Below, one piece after another: positions 8,420 through 16,018 of a DNA stretch of 37,294 nucleotides. Both the position numbers and the translations under genes were made by a program. The notes below the pieces were generated by a model that was not told the DNA's origin, searched no databases, and saw only the letters and a program-made list of their open reading frames with translations. Source of the DNA: a bacterium (GTDB lineage Bacteria > Moduliflexota > Moduliflexia > Moduliflexales > JAUQPW01); assembly GCA_030550175.1 (NCBI GenBank), contig JAUQPW010000050.1:1-37294 (forward strand), read 5' to 3'. The first letter of the stretch is position 1. Each line of letters opens with the position of its first letter.

Positions 8420-8710
8420 ATGGAACCTCATCCTTCCAAACAAAGCTCTCAAGCCCCATCCCCAGGGTTGCTGAGTAAAACTTTCAGAAAGTCGGGTACC
8501 TGGGTGGTTGTGGGTATATTACTTATCGCCCTAATCATCGGGGCCGGTTTGTTAATTGTAATCTGGGAGAAGAAACAAGGCCGGTTAGGAGCTGTAAAGA
8601 AAATGGACAGGCCACAAAGCGAAGAGATCTCACCACCACGGGATGAGATCAGAGTTCCTGCTCAATCGGTAAGATTTAAGAAATCAAAGGGATTAAACTT
8701 ATCACCTTGA
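8420..8710 (+). CDS. Small single-pass membrane protein, unknown function
   Basis: The protein (96 residues from ATG 8420; TTG 8414 is an alternative) has a polar, Ser/Pro-rich N-terminus. One strong membrane segment follows (WVVVGILLIALIIGAGLLIV, about residues 28-47), then a basic, proline-containing C-terminal tail of about 48 residues. Positive charges are more abundant after the membrane segment (WEKKQGR), suggesting that the tail is cytoplasmic. I do not recognise a family. No clear Shine-Dalgarno is visible, but a perfect promoter lies 110 nt upstream and nothing else fits between. The gene seems to be expressed alone. It may be lineage-specific. Confidence 0.5.
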   Translation: MEPHPSKQSSQAPSPGLLSKTFRKSGTWVVVGILLIALIIGAGLLIVIWEKKQGRLGAVKKMDRPQSEEISPPRDEIRVPAQSVRFKKSKGLNLSP

Positions 8711-8735
8711 CAATCCATCCTTATTCCCATATCCT
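8707..8735 (+). promoter_or_regulatory. Probable promoter of the gnd-zwf-opcA block
   Basis: TTGACA (8707-8712) overlaps the stop codon of the small membrane protein gene. TATCCT (8730-8735) follows after 17 bp. The start would lie near 8742, about 160 nt before gnd. Confidence 0.45.
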
Positions 8736-8904
8736 TGAAATAGTATCCGGTAACTAAATTTATAAACCCTCAGGATGACCCATATCCCAGGCTTAAATTG
8801 GAGATCTCAATATGGAACTCACACCTATTTAACCCCAAGGTAAAATCTAAAACATAACAGAAGGTATTAGTATCCTTTTATGTTTTACATTTTACGTCTC
8901 AGAT

Positions 8905-10374
8905 ATGTCTACAGCAAAAACAGAGATTGGAAAAGCCCAGTTCGGCCTGATAGGACTCGCTGTGATGGGACAAAATCTGGCTCTCAATATCGAGCGTCAT
9001 GGTTATTCGGTTGTGGTATGGAATCGTACTCCGGAGGTAGTAGATGAATTTTTACGAACGAAGGCGCAGGGAAAGAAAATCATAGGAACCAGGTCGATCC
9101 GGGATTTTGTTCAGGCGTTGGAGAGACCTCGCAAAATTATGCTTCTGGTCAAGGCCGGTGATCCTGTAGACTGGACTATCGGTCAGATAAAGCCGTATCT
9201 GGAACCGGGAGATATTATCATTGACGGAGGTAATTCTTACTTTCAAGATACCCAACGGCGTGAAAAAGAACTGGCCGCAGGAGGTCTCCGCTTTATCGGT
9301 TCTGGTGTTTCCGGAGGTGAAATGGGAGCATTGTGGGGGCCTTCATTGATGCCAGGTGGAGAACGGGAAGCTTACGAGGAGATTCGTCCGATCTTTGAAG
9401 CCATCGCGGCCAAGGTAGACGATGGCCCCTGTGTGACCTATGTGGGTCCGGACGGTGCAGGCCATTTTGTCAAAATGATCCATAACGGTATCGAATACGG
9501 AGATATGCAACTTATTGCCGAAGCTTATGATATCCTGCGACGGATCTTAGGCCTGGGAGCCGATGAGCTGGCCGATGTCTTCTCTCAGTGGAATAAAGGT
9601 TTGCTTAACTCCTACCTGATCGAGATTACGGCAAAAATTTTCACGGTGAAAGATCCAGAAACCGGTAAGCCGCTGGTTGATTTGATTCTGGATAAGGCAA
9701 GTCAGAAAGGGACCGGTCTATGGACCTCCCATGTGGCATTAGATTTAGGGGTTGCCATCCCAACAATCCATGCAGCCATTGAAGCCCGTTTACTCTCCAA
9801 TCTCAAAGAAGAACGGGTCCAGGCGAGTCAGCAAATCTCAGGCCCGCAAACCGGAGATGCAGGGATTTCTCTCTCTTCCTATACGGGAAATAAAAAGGAG
9901 TTGATCTCCGCCGTTCATGATGCCCTATATGCCAGTAAGATTTGCTCTTATGCCCAGGGGATGGCCCTGATTCGGGCAGGTTCGAACAGGTATCAATGGA
10001 ATATCAACCTGGGGGAGATAAGCCGGATCTGGAAGGGGGGATGCATCATTCGGGCGCAGTTTCTGGATAAGATTAAACAGGCTTACCAACGTAGACCGGA
10101 TTTACCCAATCTACTTTTGGACCCTGACTTTCGAACCTGGGTAAGCGAAGCACAACCCCGCTGGCGACAAACGGTTTCGCTGGCTCAGAACCTGGGTATC
10201 CCCCTGATGGCCATGTCGGCCAGCCTGGCCTACTTTGATACTTATCGTACGGCCAATCTGCCCCAGAACTTAACCCAGGCCCAGCGTGACTTCTTCGGGG
10301 CTCACCTTTATGAACGTATCGATAAACCTGGGCTTGGCCTGATCCATACGGACTGGGCAAGTATTACCGGATAA
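8905..10374 (+). CDS. gnd: 6-phosphogluconate dehydrogenase, decarboxylating
   Basis: The enzyme oxidises 6-phosphogluconate to ribulose 5-phosphate and CO2 with NADP+ reduction, the second oxidative step of the pentose phosphate pathway. The 489-residue length is that of the long (E. coli/eukaryote-like) form. Motifs are the Rossmann GLAVMGQNLALNIERHGY (17-34), substrate loop GSGVSGGEMGALWGPSLMPG (132-151), catalytic K190 and N194 in VKMIHNGIEYGDMQ, and a C-terminal tail ending TDWASITG that reaches the neighbouring subunit. All key residues are intact. It heads the block gnd, zwf, peroxiredoxin, opcA, with 62 nt to zwf. The start at ATG 8905 leaves 12 residues before the fold begins. Confidence 0.97.
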   Translation: MSTAKTEIGKAQFGLIGLAVMGQNLALNIERHGYSVVVWNRTPEVVDEFLRTKAQGKKIIGTRSIRDFVQALERPRKIMLLVKAGDPVDWTIGQIKPYLEPGDIIIDGGNSYFQDTQRREKELAAGGLRFIGSGVSGGEMGALWGPSLMPGGEREAYEEIRPIFEAIAAKVDDGPCVTYVGPDGAGHFVKMIHNGIEYGDMQLIAEAYDILRRILGLGADELADVFSQWNKGLLNSYLIEITAKIFTVKDPETGKPLVDLILDKASQKGTGLWTSHVALDLGVAIPTIHAAIEARLLSNLKEERVQASQQISGPQTGDAGISLSSYTGNKKELISAVHDALYASKICSYAQGMALIRAGSNRYQWNINLGEISRIWKGGCIIRAQFLDKIKQAYQRRPDLPNLLLDPDFRTWVSEAQPRWRQTVSLAQNLGIPLMAMSASLAYFDTYRTANLPQNLTQAQRDFFGAHLYERIDKPGLGLIHTDWASITG

Positions 10375-10383
10375 CAGTAAAAA

Positions 10384-10430
10384 TCAGAAGTCGGGAACCA
10401 GAATAGAAAAATTCTGAATTCTGTCTTCTG
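10384..10430. repeat. Dispersed CAGAAGTC-type inverted repeat, copy 1
   Basis: CAGAAGTCGGGAACCAGAAT is followed by a short loop and then ATTCTGAATTCTGTCTTCTG, an imperfect inverted repeat between gnd and zwf. Related units occur near 12008, 12727 and 35945. Confidence 0.6.
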
Positions 10431-10436
10431 GCGGTT

Positions 10437-11993
10437 ATGAAAGCAACTCTCTCTGAAAACCCTCTTCGAGAGGGTTTACGCCTGCAGCGCGTAGCAGAGC
10501 CTTGTGCGGTGGTCATCTTTGGGGCCTCGGGAGATTTAACTAAACGTAAGCTCGTTCCGGCCCTTTATAGCCTGGCTCAGCAAAATTTGCTGGGTGAAGG
10601 ATTTTCCATTGTAGGGGCGGCCCGTACCCCCATGGCCCACGATACCTTCCGCGCTGCTATGCGCAACGCCGTCAACCAATTCTATGAAGGAGGCCCGGTC
10701 GATCCCACCCTGTGGGAAAATTTTGCCGCAGGTTTATTTTACCTCCCCATGGATTACAAAAATCAGGAGAATTATCACATGCTGGCCGGGTTATTGGCTC
10801 AAATAGATCGCGAGCGCGGGACCTGTGGCAATAGATTGTTTTACCTCTCCACGCCTCCCAGCCTCTATACAGATATTATCCAAATGCTGGGCGCTACCGG
10901 ACTAAACCGCTCTAACCCGGGGAGCTGGGTCCGAATCATCATCGAAAAACCCATCGGTTACGATCTGGAAAGTGCACGGGCGTTAAACCGGGAAGTTCTG
11001 AAGGTTTTTACCGAGGATCAGGTCTACCGGATCGACCATTACCTGGGTAAGGAAACTGTTCAAAATATCATGGTCCTGCGATTCGCCAATGGTATTTTCG
11101 AACCTCTCTGGAATCGACGTTATATTGACCACATACAAATCACCGCCGCCGAGACTATCGGAGTAGAAAACCGGGGTGGTTACTATGAGCAGGCCGGGGC
11201 CCTTCGGGATATGATCCAAAATCATATGCTCCAACTCCTGGCCCTGGTTGCCATGGAACCTCCCATTTCTTTAAAAGCCAATGACGTGCGAGATGAAAAA
11301 ACAAAGGTGTTGCGTGCCGTTCGTCCTATCCCAACAGATCCGGAACACCTGATCCAGGAGGTGAATAAAGTGGCAGTCCGGGGGCAATATGGAGAAGGCT
11401 CCGTGGGCGGACAAAGGGTTAAAGGTTATCGGCAGGAGGAAAATGTAAATCCCGAGTCTAATACCGAAACCTATGCGGCGGTTAAATTCCTCATCGATAA
11501 CTGGCGGTGGGCCGAGGTCCCTTTTTACGTCCGGGCCGGTAAGCGTTTACCCAAACGGGTCACCGAAATCGCTATCCAGTTTCGCCAGGTCCCCCACCTC
11601 CTTTTCAAAAATACTGCCGAAGGACCTCTAGAACCTAATACCCTGATCCTGCGCATTCAGCCCGATGAAGGCATCTCCCTCAAGTTTGAAGCTAAATTAC
11701 CCGGCCAGGCCATTCATATTCGTCCGGTCAATATGGATTTTCAATACGGAACTTCCTTTGGCAAGAAGTCTCCTGAAGCCTACGAACGACTCTTGCTCGA
11801 TGCCATGCTGGGAGATTCCACTCTCTTCGCCCGAGGTGATATGGTAGAAGTTTCCTGGCAGTTAGTTATGCCCATCTTGAAGGCCTGGCAACAAACAACT
11901 CCCCAGTTTCCTAATTATGAAGCAGGAACCTGGGGACCTAAAGAAGCCGATGAACTGATTCAAAAAGATGGTCGAAGATGGAGACGACTGTAA
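10437..11993 (+). CDS. zwf: Glucose-6-phosphate 1-dehydrogenase
   Basis: The enzyme oxidises glucose 6-phosphate to 6-phosphogluconolactone and makes NADPH. The 518 residues cover the whole family length. The nucleotide-binding motif is VIFGASGDLTKRKLVPALY (26-44). EKPIG is at 170-174, the substrate motif RIDHYLGKE at 198-206, and the catalytic histidine lies in GALRDMIQNHMLQ. VPFYVRAGKRLPK is the later conserved strand. The start at ATG 10437 has only a weak ribosome site (CTGGCGG). The gene shares the oxidative pentose phosphate block with gnd and with opcA, which is known in cyanobacteria to assemble and activate this enzyme. No 6-phosphogluconolactonase gene is in the window. Confidence 0.97.
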   Translation: MKATLSENPLREGLRLQRVAEPCAVVIFGASGDLTKRKLVPALYSLAQQNLLGEGFSIVGAARTPMAHDTFRAAMRNAVNQFYEGGPVDPTLWENFAAGLFYLPMDYKNQENYHMLAGLLAQIDRERGTCGNRLFYLSTPPSLYTDIIQMLGATGLNRSNPGSWVRIIIEKPIGYDLESARALNREVLKVFTEDQVYRIDHYLGKETVQNIMVLRFANGIFEPLWNRRYIDHIQITAAETIGVENRGGYYEQAGALRDMIQNHMLQLLALVAMEPPISLKANDVRDEKTKVLRAVRPIPTDPEHLIQEVNKVAVRGQYGEGSVGGQRVKGYRQEENVNPESNTETYAAVKFLIDNWRWAEVPFYVRAGKRLPKRVTEIAIQFRQVPHLLFKNTAEGPLEPNTLILRIQPDEGISLKFEAKLPGQAIHIRPVNMDFQYGTSFGKKSPEAYERLLLDAMLGDSTLFARGDMVEVSWQLVMPILKAWQQTTPQFPNYEAGTWGPKEADELIQKDGRRWRRL

Positions 11994-12007
11994 AGATTAT
12001 CAACCAT

Positions 12008-12049
12008 CAAAAGTCAGAAGCCAAGAATTGCTCCGACTTCTGACCTTTG
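12008..12049. repeat. Dispersed CAGAAGTC-type inverted repeat, copy 2
   Basis: CAAAAGTCAGAAGCC (12008-12022) pairs with GACTTCTGACCTTTG (from about 12034) with few mismatches. It ends a dozen bases before the peroxiredoxin start and could form a hairpin between zwf and the next gene. Confidence 0.6.
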
Positions 12050-12061
12050 AGAAGTTCTAAA

Positions 12062-12652
12062 ATGAGAAAAAAAGTACGTTATCTGATTATTTTAATGCTA
12101 AGTCTAGGGGGATTGATCCCGTATGCCTACGGCGCCGATGAACGGATTCCGGTTAGAACCCAAACGCATCTCAAGGTTGGAGATCTGGCCCCGGATTTTA
12201 CACTGCCGGCCAATATCCCGATCAATGGTAAAGAAAAGGTCACTCTAAGCCAGTTTAAGGGAAAGAAAAATGTCGTTCTCTCTTTCCATGTTCTGGATTG
12301 GACCCCTGTTTGAATTCAACAGGTTTCTTCATTCCAGAAAGAACTTTCTCGATTTGAAGAAAAAAATACCCAGGTGCTGGGTATAAGCGCCGATAGCGTA
12401 TTCGCCCATAAGGTTTGGGCAGAATCCCTCAAATTGTCTTATCCTTTGCTAAGTGATTTCAACAACGAGGTCGCCAAAAAGTATGGGATCTTCCGGGATG
12501 AAAATTACGCAGATCAGGTGAGACTGGCCAATGAACGTGCTATATTCGTTGTGGATAAGCAGGGTATTCTTCGTTATATCGATGTCCATGACATTCGAGA
12601 AGCTCCTGCTCTGGAACCTATCTTAAAGGTCTTGGAGGATTTAGAAAAATAA
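12062..12652 (+). CDS. Exported peroxiredoxin with in-frame TGA at the peroxidatic position (predicted selenoprotein)
   Basis: From ATG 12062 the frame has one stop, TGA at 12311-12313 (codon 84), and otherwise runs intact to TAA 12652 (196 residues with Sec). The N-terminus is a signal peptide (MRKKVRYLIILMLSLGGLIP, cleavage near AYG-AD), so the protein acts in the periplasm. Then come KVGDLAPDFTLPA (38-50) and VTLSQFKGKKNVVLSF (60-75). LDWTPV-[TGA]-IQQVSSF follows; relatives have Cys directly after WTPV as the peroxide-attacking residue. Downstream VLGISADS, YPLLSDF and AIFVVDKQGILRYIDVHD are intact. The position of the TGA strongly suggests selenocysteine rather than random nonsense. A Cys-to-stop mutation is the alternative. 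It lies between zwf and opcA. No second (resolving) cysteine is visible, which suggests a 1-Cys/1-Sec mechanism. Confidence 0.75.
12322..12362 (+). promoter_or_regulatory. Candidate bacterial SECIS hairpins after the TGA codon
   Basis: Two overlapping hairpins can be drawn. The first pairs 12322-12330 with 12337-12345 (two wobbles, one C/A mismatch) with loop ATTCCA. Its loop starts 17 nt after the TGA. The second pairs TTTCTC (12345-12350) with GAAGAAA (one bulge) around loop GATTT, 37 nt after the TGA. The first has the better spacing but no G in the loop; the second has a leading loop G. Only one could be the real element. Confidence 0.35.
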
Positions 12653-12726
12653 TGGCTCTTTAACCCTTATCCCTTAACTCCTCAGTGTGGAAGAGAGGCC
12701 GGGGAGCGAAGGTAAATCCTTATAAG

Positions 12727-12800
12727 CAGAGTCAGGAGTTGGAAGTGAGAAGTCGGGCTAAAGGCTAATTCCCGATTTCAGATTTCTGACTTCTGATTTT
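12727..12800. repeat. Dispersed CAGAAGTC-type inverted repeat, copy 3
   Basis: AGTCAGGAGTTGGAAGTGAG plus AAGTCGGG pairs, with G-T wobbles, with CCCGATTTCAGATTTCTGAC plus TTCTGA. The unit lies directly before the opcA start and replaces most of the spacer between the peroxiredoxin gene and opcA. Confidence 0.6.
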
Positions 12801-12805
12801 AGGAG

Positions 12806-13954
12806 TTGAATCCAGAGTTCTATCATTCAGGCAGTGTAAACGCCGTGGAAATTGAGCGGGATTTACGGGAATTGTGGAAGCAAATGGCCGAGGCAGCCCA
12901 GGCAGAAGGTCAGCAGATGGTTCTGCGGGTATGCGTCTTAAATCTCCTCGTATATGCCCCCGGCCAGAGAAGTACCGGGGAGATAAGTAAAATTATGGCC
13001 GAGGTCACCACAGAACATCCGAGCCGTGGTATTGTGATGCTTCCGAAACCCGAAGCCCCTTCCTCGGTCGTCCATGCCTGGGTGACTGCCCAGTGCCATG
13101 TCTCTGTTGGAGGTCGTAAGCAGGTTTGCTGTGAACAGATCGTGGTAACTGCCGAGGGAGAAGGAATCTTTCAGTTACCGAGTATTGTGAGGTCGCTTTT
13201 AGTATCGGATCTGCCGGTTGTTTTATGGTGGCGGGACATTCCGGCTCTTGGGAATCGGTTGTTTAAAGAACTGGTTGAGACCTCCGATCGTGTAATTATC
13301 GACTCCGCACGCCTGCCCGACCCGGAGGAGGGACTTATCGAACTGGCAGCTTTCATTCAGCGTGAATTTCCTTGGGCGGCCTTCAGCGACCTGAACTGGT
13401 CTCGTCTGACCCCCTGGCGGGTTGCAGTGGCCGGACTCTTTGACGCTCCAGACCGGCTATCTTGCCTGAACCGACTGAATCTTGTAGAAATCCAATGCGA
13501 CTCCAGCTCCATGGATTCCGTTTCCAGTCAGGCTCTTCTCATTATTGGCTGGCTGGCCAGTCGATTGAAATGGCATCCGGTATCAAGACCCCGATGGACG
13601 GAGCGGCATATTTATCAGATGGAACTGGCCGCCCCAAATCGAACAATCCTCATCCGGGTTAAAACTTCTCCGGCTATAAACCCCGGCCGGGCAGACCTCC
13701 GTTCACTCAAGCTCATCGCGGAAAGCGATCCGCCGGCACAATTTGTAGTTATCGGTAGAGATGGATCTTCCCATCACTCTTATTTGCAAACCTATATAGA
13801 ATTTGGAGGAACTCCCATAGCCGGAAAGATCACCTGCCTGAATAAAGAGAGTGAAACAAGACTCTTGAGTCAGGAACTGGAAATTCTCGGTCATGATACC
13901 GTGTATGAACAGGTACTGGAGTTTTTAGCGGAGCTGCTGAATCCCCGAATCTAA
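12806..13954 (+). CDS. opcA: Glucose-6-phosphate dehydrogenase assembly protein OpcA
   Basis: The 382-residue protein matches OpcA, the activator of glucose-6-phosphate dehydrogenase known from cyanobacteria and actinobacteria. The N-terminal segment VEIERDLRELWKQM, the central LLVSDLPVVLWWRDIP (about 130-146), DRVIIDSARLPD and RLTPWRVAVAGLFDAP (about 206-221) are typical. It has no catalytic motif. Several cysteines (including a CC pair in RKQVCCEQ) could support redox control, as described for the cyanobacterial protein. The start is uncertain: TTG 12806 has AGGAG immediately before it, and GTG 12845 is possible. Co-location with zwf and gnd supports the name. The stop overlaps the convergent BtuF-like gene by 4 nt. 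Confidence 0.88.
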   Translation: MNPEFYHSGSVNAVEIERDLRELWKQMAEAAQAEGQQMVLRVCVLNLLVYAPGQRSTGEISKIMAEVTTEHPSRGIVMLPKPEAPSSVVHAWVTAQCHVSVGGRKQVCCEQIVVTAEGEGIFQLPSIVRSLLVSDLPVVLWWRDIPALGNRLFKELVETSDRVIIDSARLPDPEEGLIELAAFIQREFPWAAFSDLNWSRLTPWRVAVAGLFDAPDRLSCLNRLNLVEIQCDSSSMDSVSSQALLIIGWLASRLKWHPVSRPRWTERHIYQMELAAPNRTILIRVKTSPAINPGRADLRSLKLIAESDPPAQFVVIGRDGSSHHSYLQTYIEFGGTPIAGKITCLNKESETRLLSQELEILGHDTVYEQVLEFLAELLNPRI

Positions 13955-14871
13955 AGGTATTGCCATCCGCTCCCTTTATGCCCGAACTGGAATCGATCCG
14001 GGTGTAAGATTTCGGCCAGAATTTCCAATGACTCTACGATCCGGGGCCCCGGACGATTAAAGTATTGATTCCCATCGGCCAGATAAACCTGTCCCCTGCG
14101 TACGGCTTGGAGATCGGACCAGCCCGGTTTTTGCATTAAAACAGATAAATTCTCGCGGATTCGTTGAATATCAAACCCGCAGGGTAAAATCAGGATAACG
14201 TCTGGATCTTTTTCCAATAACTGCTCCCAGGCCATCCAGGGGGAATGTTTACCAGCCTCACCGAACAAATTCACCCCACCGGCCCTTTCAATCAGTTCAG
14301 GCATCCAGTTACCGGTAGCCATCAAAGGCTCAATCCACTCAATACAGGCAACGGTAGGTCGTTCAGATAGAGTGCGGGTCTCCCCGGTAATGGCTTCTAC
14401 CCGTTGATTTAATCGCTGAATGAGTTCCCTGCCTCGTTGAGGAGCCTCCAAGACCTCTGCCACACGGGCTATATCGGCCCAGATATCGGAAAGGGTAGCC
14501 GGTGCCAGCGAGACTATTTTGGGACGAGAATCCAACCAATCGCAAACAGCTTGTTCTACCTCCTGTAAACTGACGGCACAAACTTCGCATTGAGATTGGG
14601 TAACAATGACATCCGGTTGTAATTGCCTTAATTTTTCGGCGTAAACCCGATACACCGATAAAGACTCCTGCAAAATGGCTTTAACCCGCTGATCAATTTG
14701 GTAGCTAGTACCGTCCGGGTTGAACTTGGGCTCGGTGCAAACAGGTAATCGCTTAACCGATTCGGGAAAATCACATTCGTGGGAACGTCCGACCAGTTGG
14801 GTTTCAAAACCGAGTGCACAAACAATTTCTGTACCACTGGGAATTAAAGATACAATTCGTTGGGTCGACAT
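13951..14871 (-). CDS. BtuF-like cobalamin/metallophore-binding protein
   Basis: The 306-residue protein has the helical-backbone type III substrate-binding fold. The start is RIVSLIPSGTEIVCALG, followed by LVGRSHECDFP (about 27-37), LQPDVIVTQSQCEVCAVS, and WIEPLMATGNWMPELIERAG (about 180-200). These match the BtuF branch that binds cobalamin for ABC import. It begins directly at the fold and lacks a signal peptide, so it is either a cytoplasmic B12-binding variant, as many genomes carry, or exported without a classical signal. No permease or ATPase gene is adjacent. B12-using enzymes in this window (mutase, radical SAM protein) make a cobalamin role sensible. No cobalamin riboswitch is visible upstream. 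Confidence 0.8.
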   Translation of the reverse strand: MSTQRIVSLIPSGTEIVCALGFETQLVGRSHECDFPESVKRLPVCTEPKFNPDGTSYQIDQRVKAILQESLSVYRVYAEKLRQLQPDVIVTQSQCEVCAVSLQEVEQAVCDWLDSRPKIVSLAPATLSDIWADIARVAEVLEAPQRGRELIQRLNQRVEAITGETRTLSERPTVACIEWIEPLMATGNWMPELIERAGGVNLFGEAGKHSPWMAWEQLLEKDPDVILILPCGFDIQRIRENLSVLMQKPGWSDLQAVRRGQVYLADGNQYFNRPGPRIVESLEILAEILHPDRFQFGHKGSGWQYL

Positions 14872-14937
14872 ACCTTCCTTTTAAAATAAAAGATGATCTT
14901 TGTCTAACATTTTGCCCGTTAAATTTCATTGCGATCC

Positions 14938-14966
14938 TTGACAGGATCCTTACCTATGAGTATACT
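14938..14966 (+). promoter_or_regulatory. Sigma-70-type promoter for the DUF58 gene
   Basis: TTGACA (14938-14943), a 17-bp spacer and TATACT (14961-14966) form a near-consensus promoter on the plus strand, about 115 nt upstream of ATG 15088. Confidence 0.65.
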
Positions 14967-15087
14967 CTAAAACTTAGGGAGAAGGGTTTCAAGGATTCTC
15001 TATGAGAATAAGTACTTGCCCAACCGAAGAAAAAGTACCTTGAGGGATTGGCTTTATCGGATCCATCTTAAACTTTAGGCCTATTTT

Positions 15088-15984
15088 ATGGATTTTGGGG
15101 AATGGTATGCTCAAATAACCCGAAGAGTGGATTTACGGATACGAGATCGGGTTCAGACCATCATGCAGGGCATGCATCGGAGTACCTTCCGTGGACGTGG
15201 AGAAGATTTTGATTTTTTCCAACAGTATACGGTGGGCGAAGAGACCAGCCATATCGATTGGAAGGCCAGTGAACGCTTAGAAGGGGGATTTCTCGTACGG
15301 AAACTTCGGGAGGAACGGGTTCTCGAAGTCTGGATGGTTGCAGATCTCAGTGCTTCCATGTTCATCGGATTCTCCGAAGAAAAATCTAAACATCGCCTCC
15401 TCTTAGATATTCTGGCCATACTGGGCCATTCGGTTATTCGCCAACAGGATCTTATGGGTTTTATCGGATTCGATTCTACCCTTCGAACGGTTCTCTCTCC
15501 CTTTCGCTCTGAAAAAACCCTTGTAAACCTCCTTCGAACCATTTGGGACTTCCAACCGGCTGTGGGTGAAAAGACCTCTCTACTTCCGGCCCTTCAGTTC
15601 TTTGAAGCCCGTAAAGGCGCAAGCCTGCCCAATAAAAAACAGCTTATCATCCTGATCTCAGATTTTGAAACCGATGAGGATTGGATTCCGGTAGTCCAAC
15701 GGATCGGAGCCCATAATCCTATCTTTCCTATTTTCCTTGAGGAAAGAATTCCGGAGAGTCTCATCTCTTCGGTGGGGGTTTTGACCTATCGAGACGTCGA
15801 AAGTGGAGAGTTTGGGAAGGTAGATGCTAAAGCCTGGCTAGACCTGGTAGAAGATCAAAAACGCCGGGAACAAGCTTACTGCTTAAAGCAATTTCAAGCC
15901 TCTGGCATAAAAGCCCTTTTCCTATCCAGGGAAATATTTTCTGTCGATGAACTCATCCAACTCCTAGAAGAACAGCGTTTTTAG
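15088..15984 (+). CDS. DUF58 / vWA-like domain protein
   Basis: The 298-residue protein has the DUF58 signature. FRGRGEDFDFFQQYTVGEET then SHIDWKASERLEGGFLVRKL (about 32-72) lead into a von Willebrand A-like fold. The metal-site motif is DLSASM (about 86-91), and a second acidic loop reads ISDFETDED. DUF58 proteins usually work beside a MoxR-type AAA+ ATPase and transglutaminase-like or vWA membrane proteins, often in metal insertion or stress complexes. None of these partners is adjacent, so this copy is an orphan. No membrane segments are present. It has its own strong promoter. The function is not known. Confidence 0.85.
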   Translation: MDFGEWYAQITRRVDLRIRDRVQTIMQGMHRSTFRGRGEDFDFFQQYTVGEETSHIDWKASERLEGGFLVRKLREERVLEVWMVADLSASMFIGFSEEKSKHRLLLDILAILGHSVIRQQDLMGFIGFDSTLRTVLSPFRSEKTLVNLLRTIWDFQPAVGEKTSLLPALQFFEARKGASLPNKKQLIILISDFETDEDWIPVVQRIGAHNPIFPIFLEERIPESLISSVGVLTYRDVESGEFGKVDAKAWLDLVEDQKRREQAYCLKQFQASGIKALFLSREIFSVDELIQLLEEQRF

Positions 15985-16018
15985 GCGGGAAGGGGGTTAG
16001 GTGAGAAAAAATCTATCC

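Noticed and set aside
14872..15087. Cobalamin riboswitch before the BtuF-like gene
   Set aside because: No B12-box or matching stem pattern is seen. The region holds a plus-strand promoter for the DUF58 gene.
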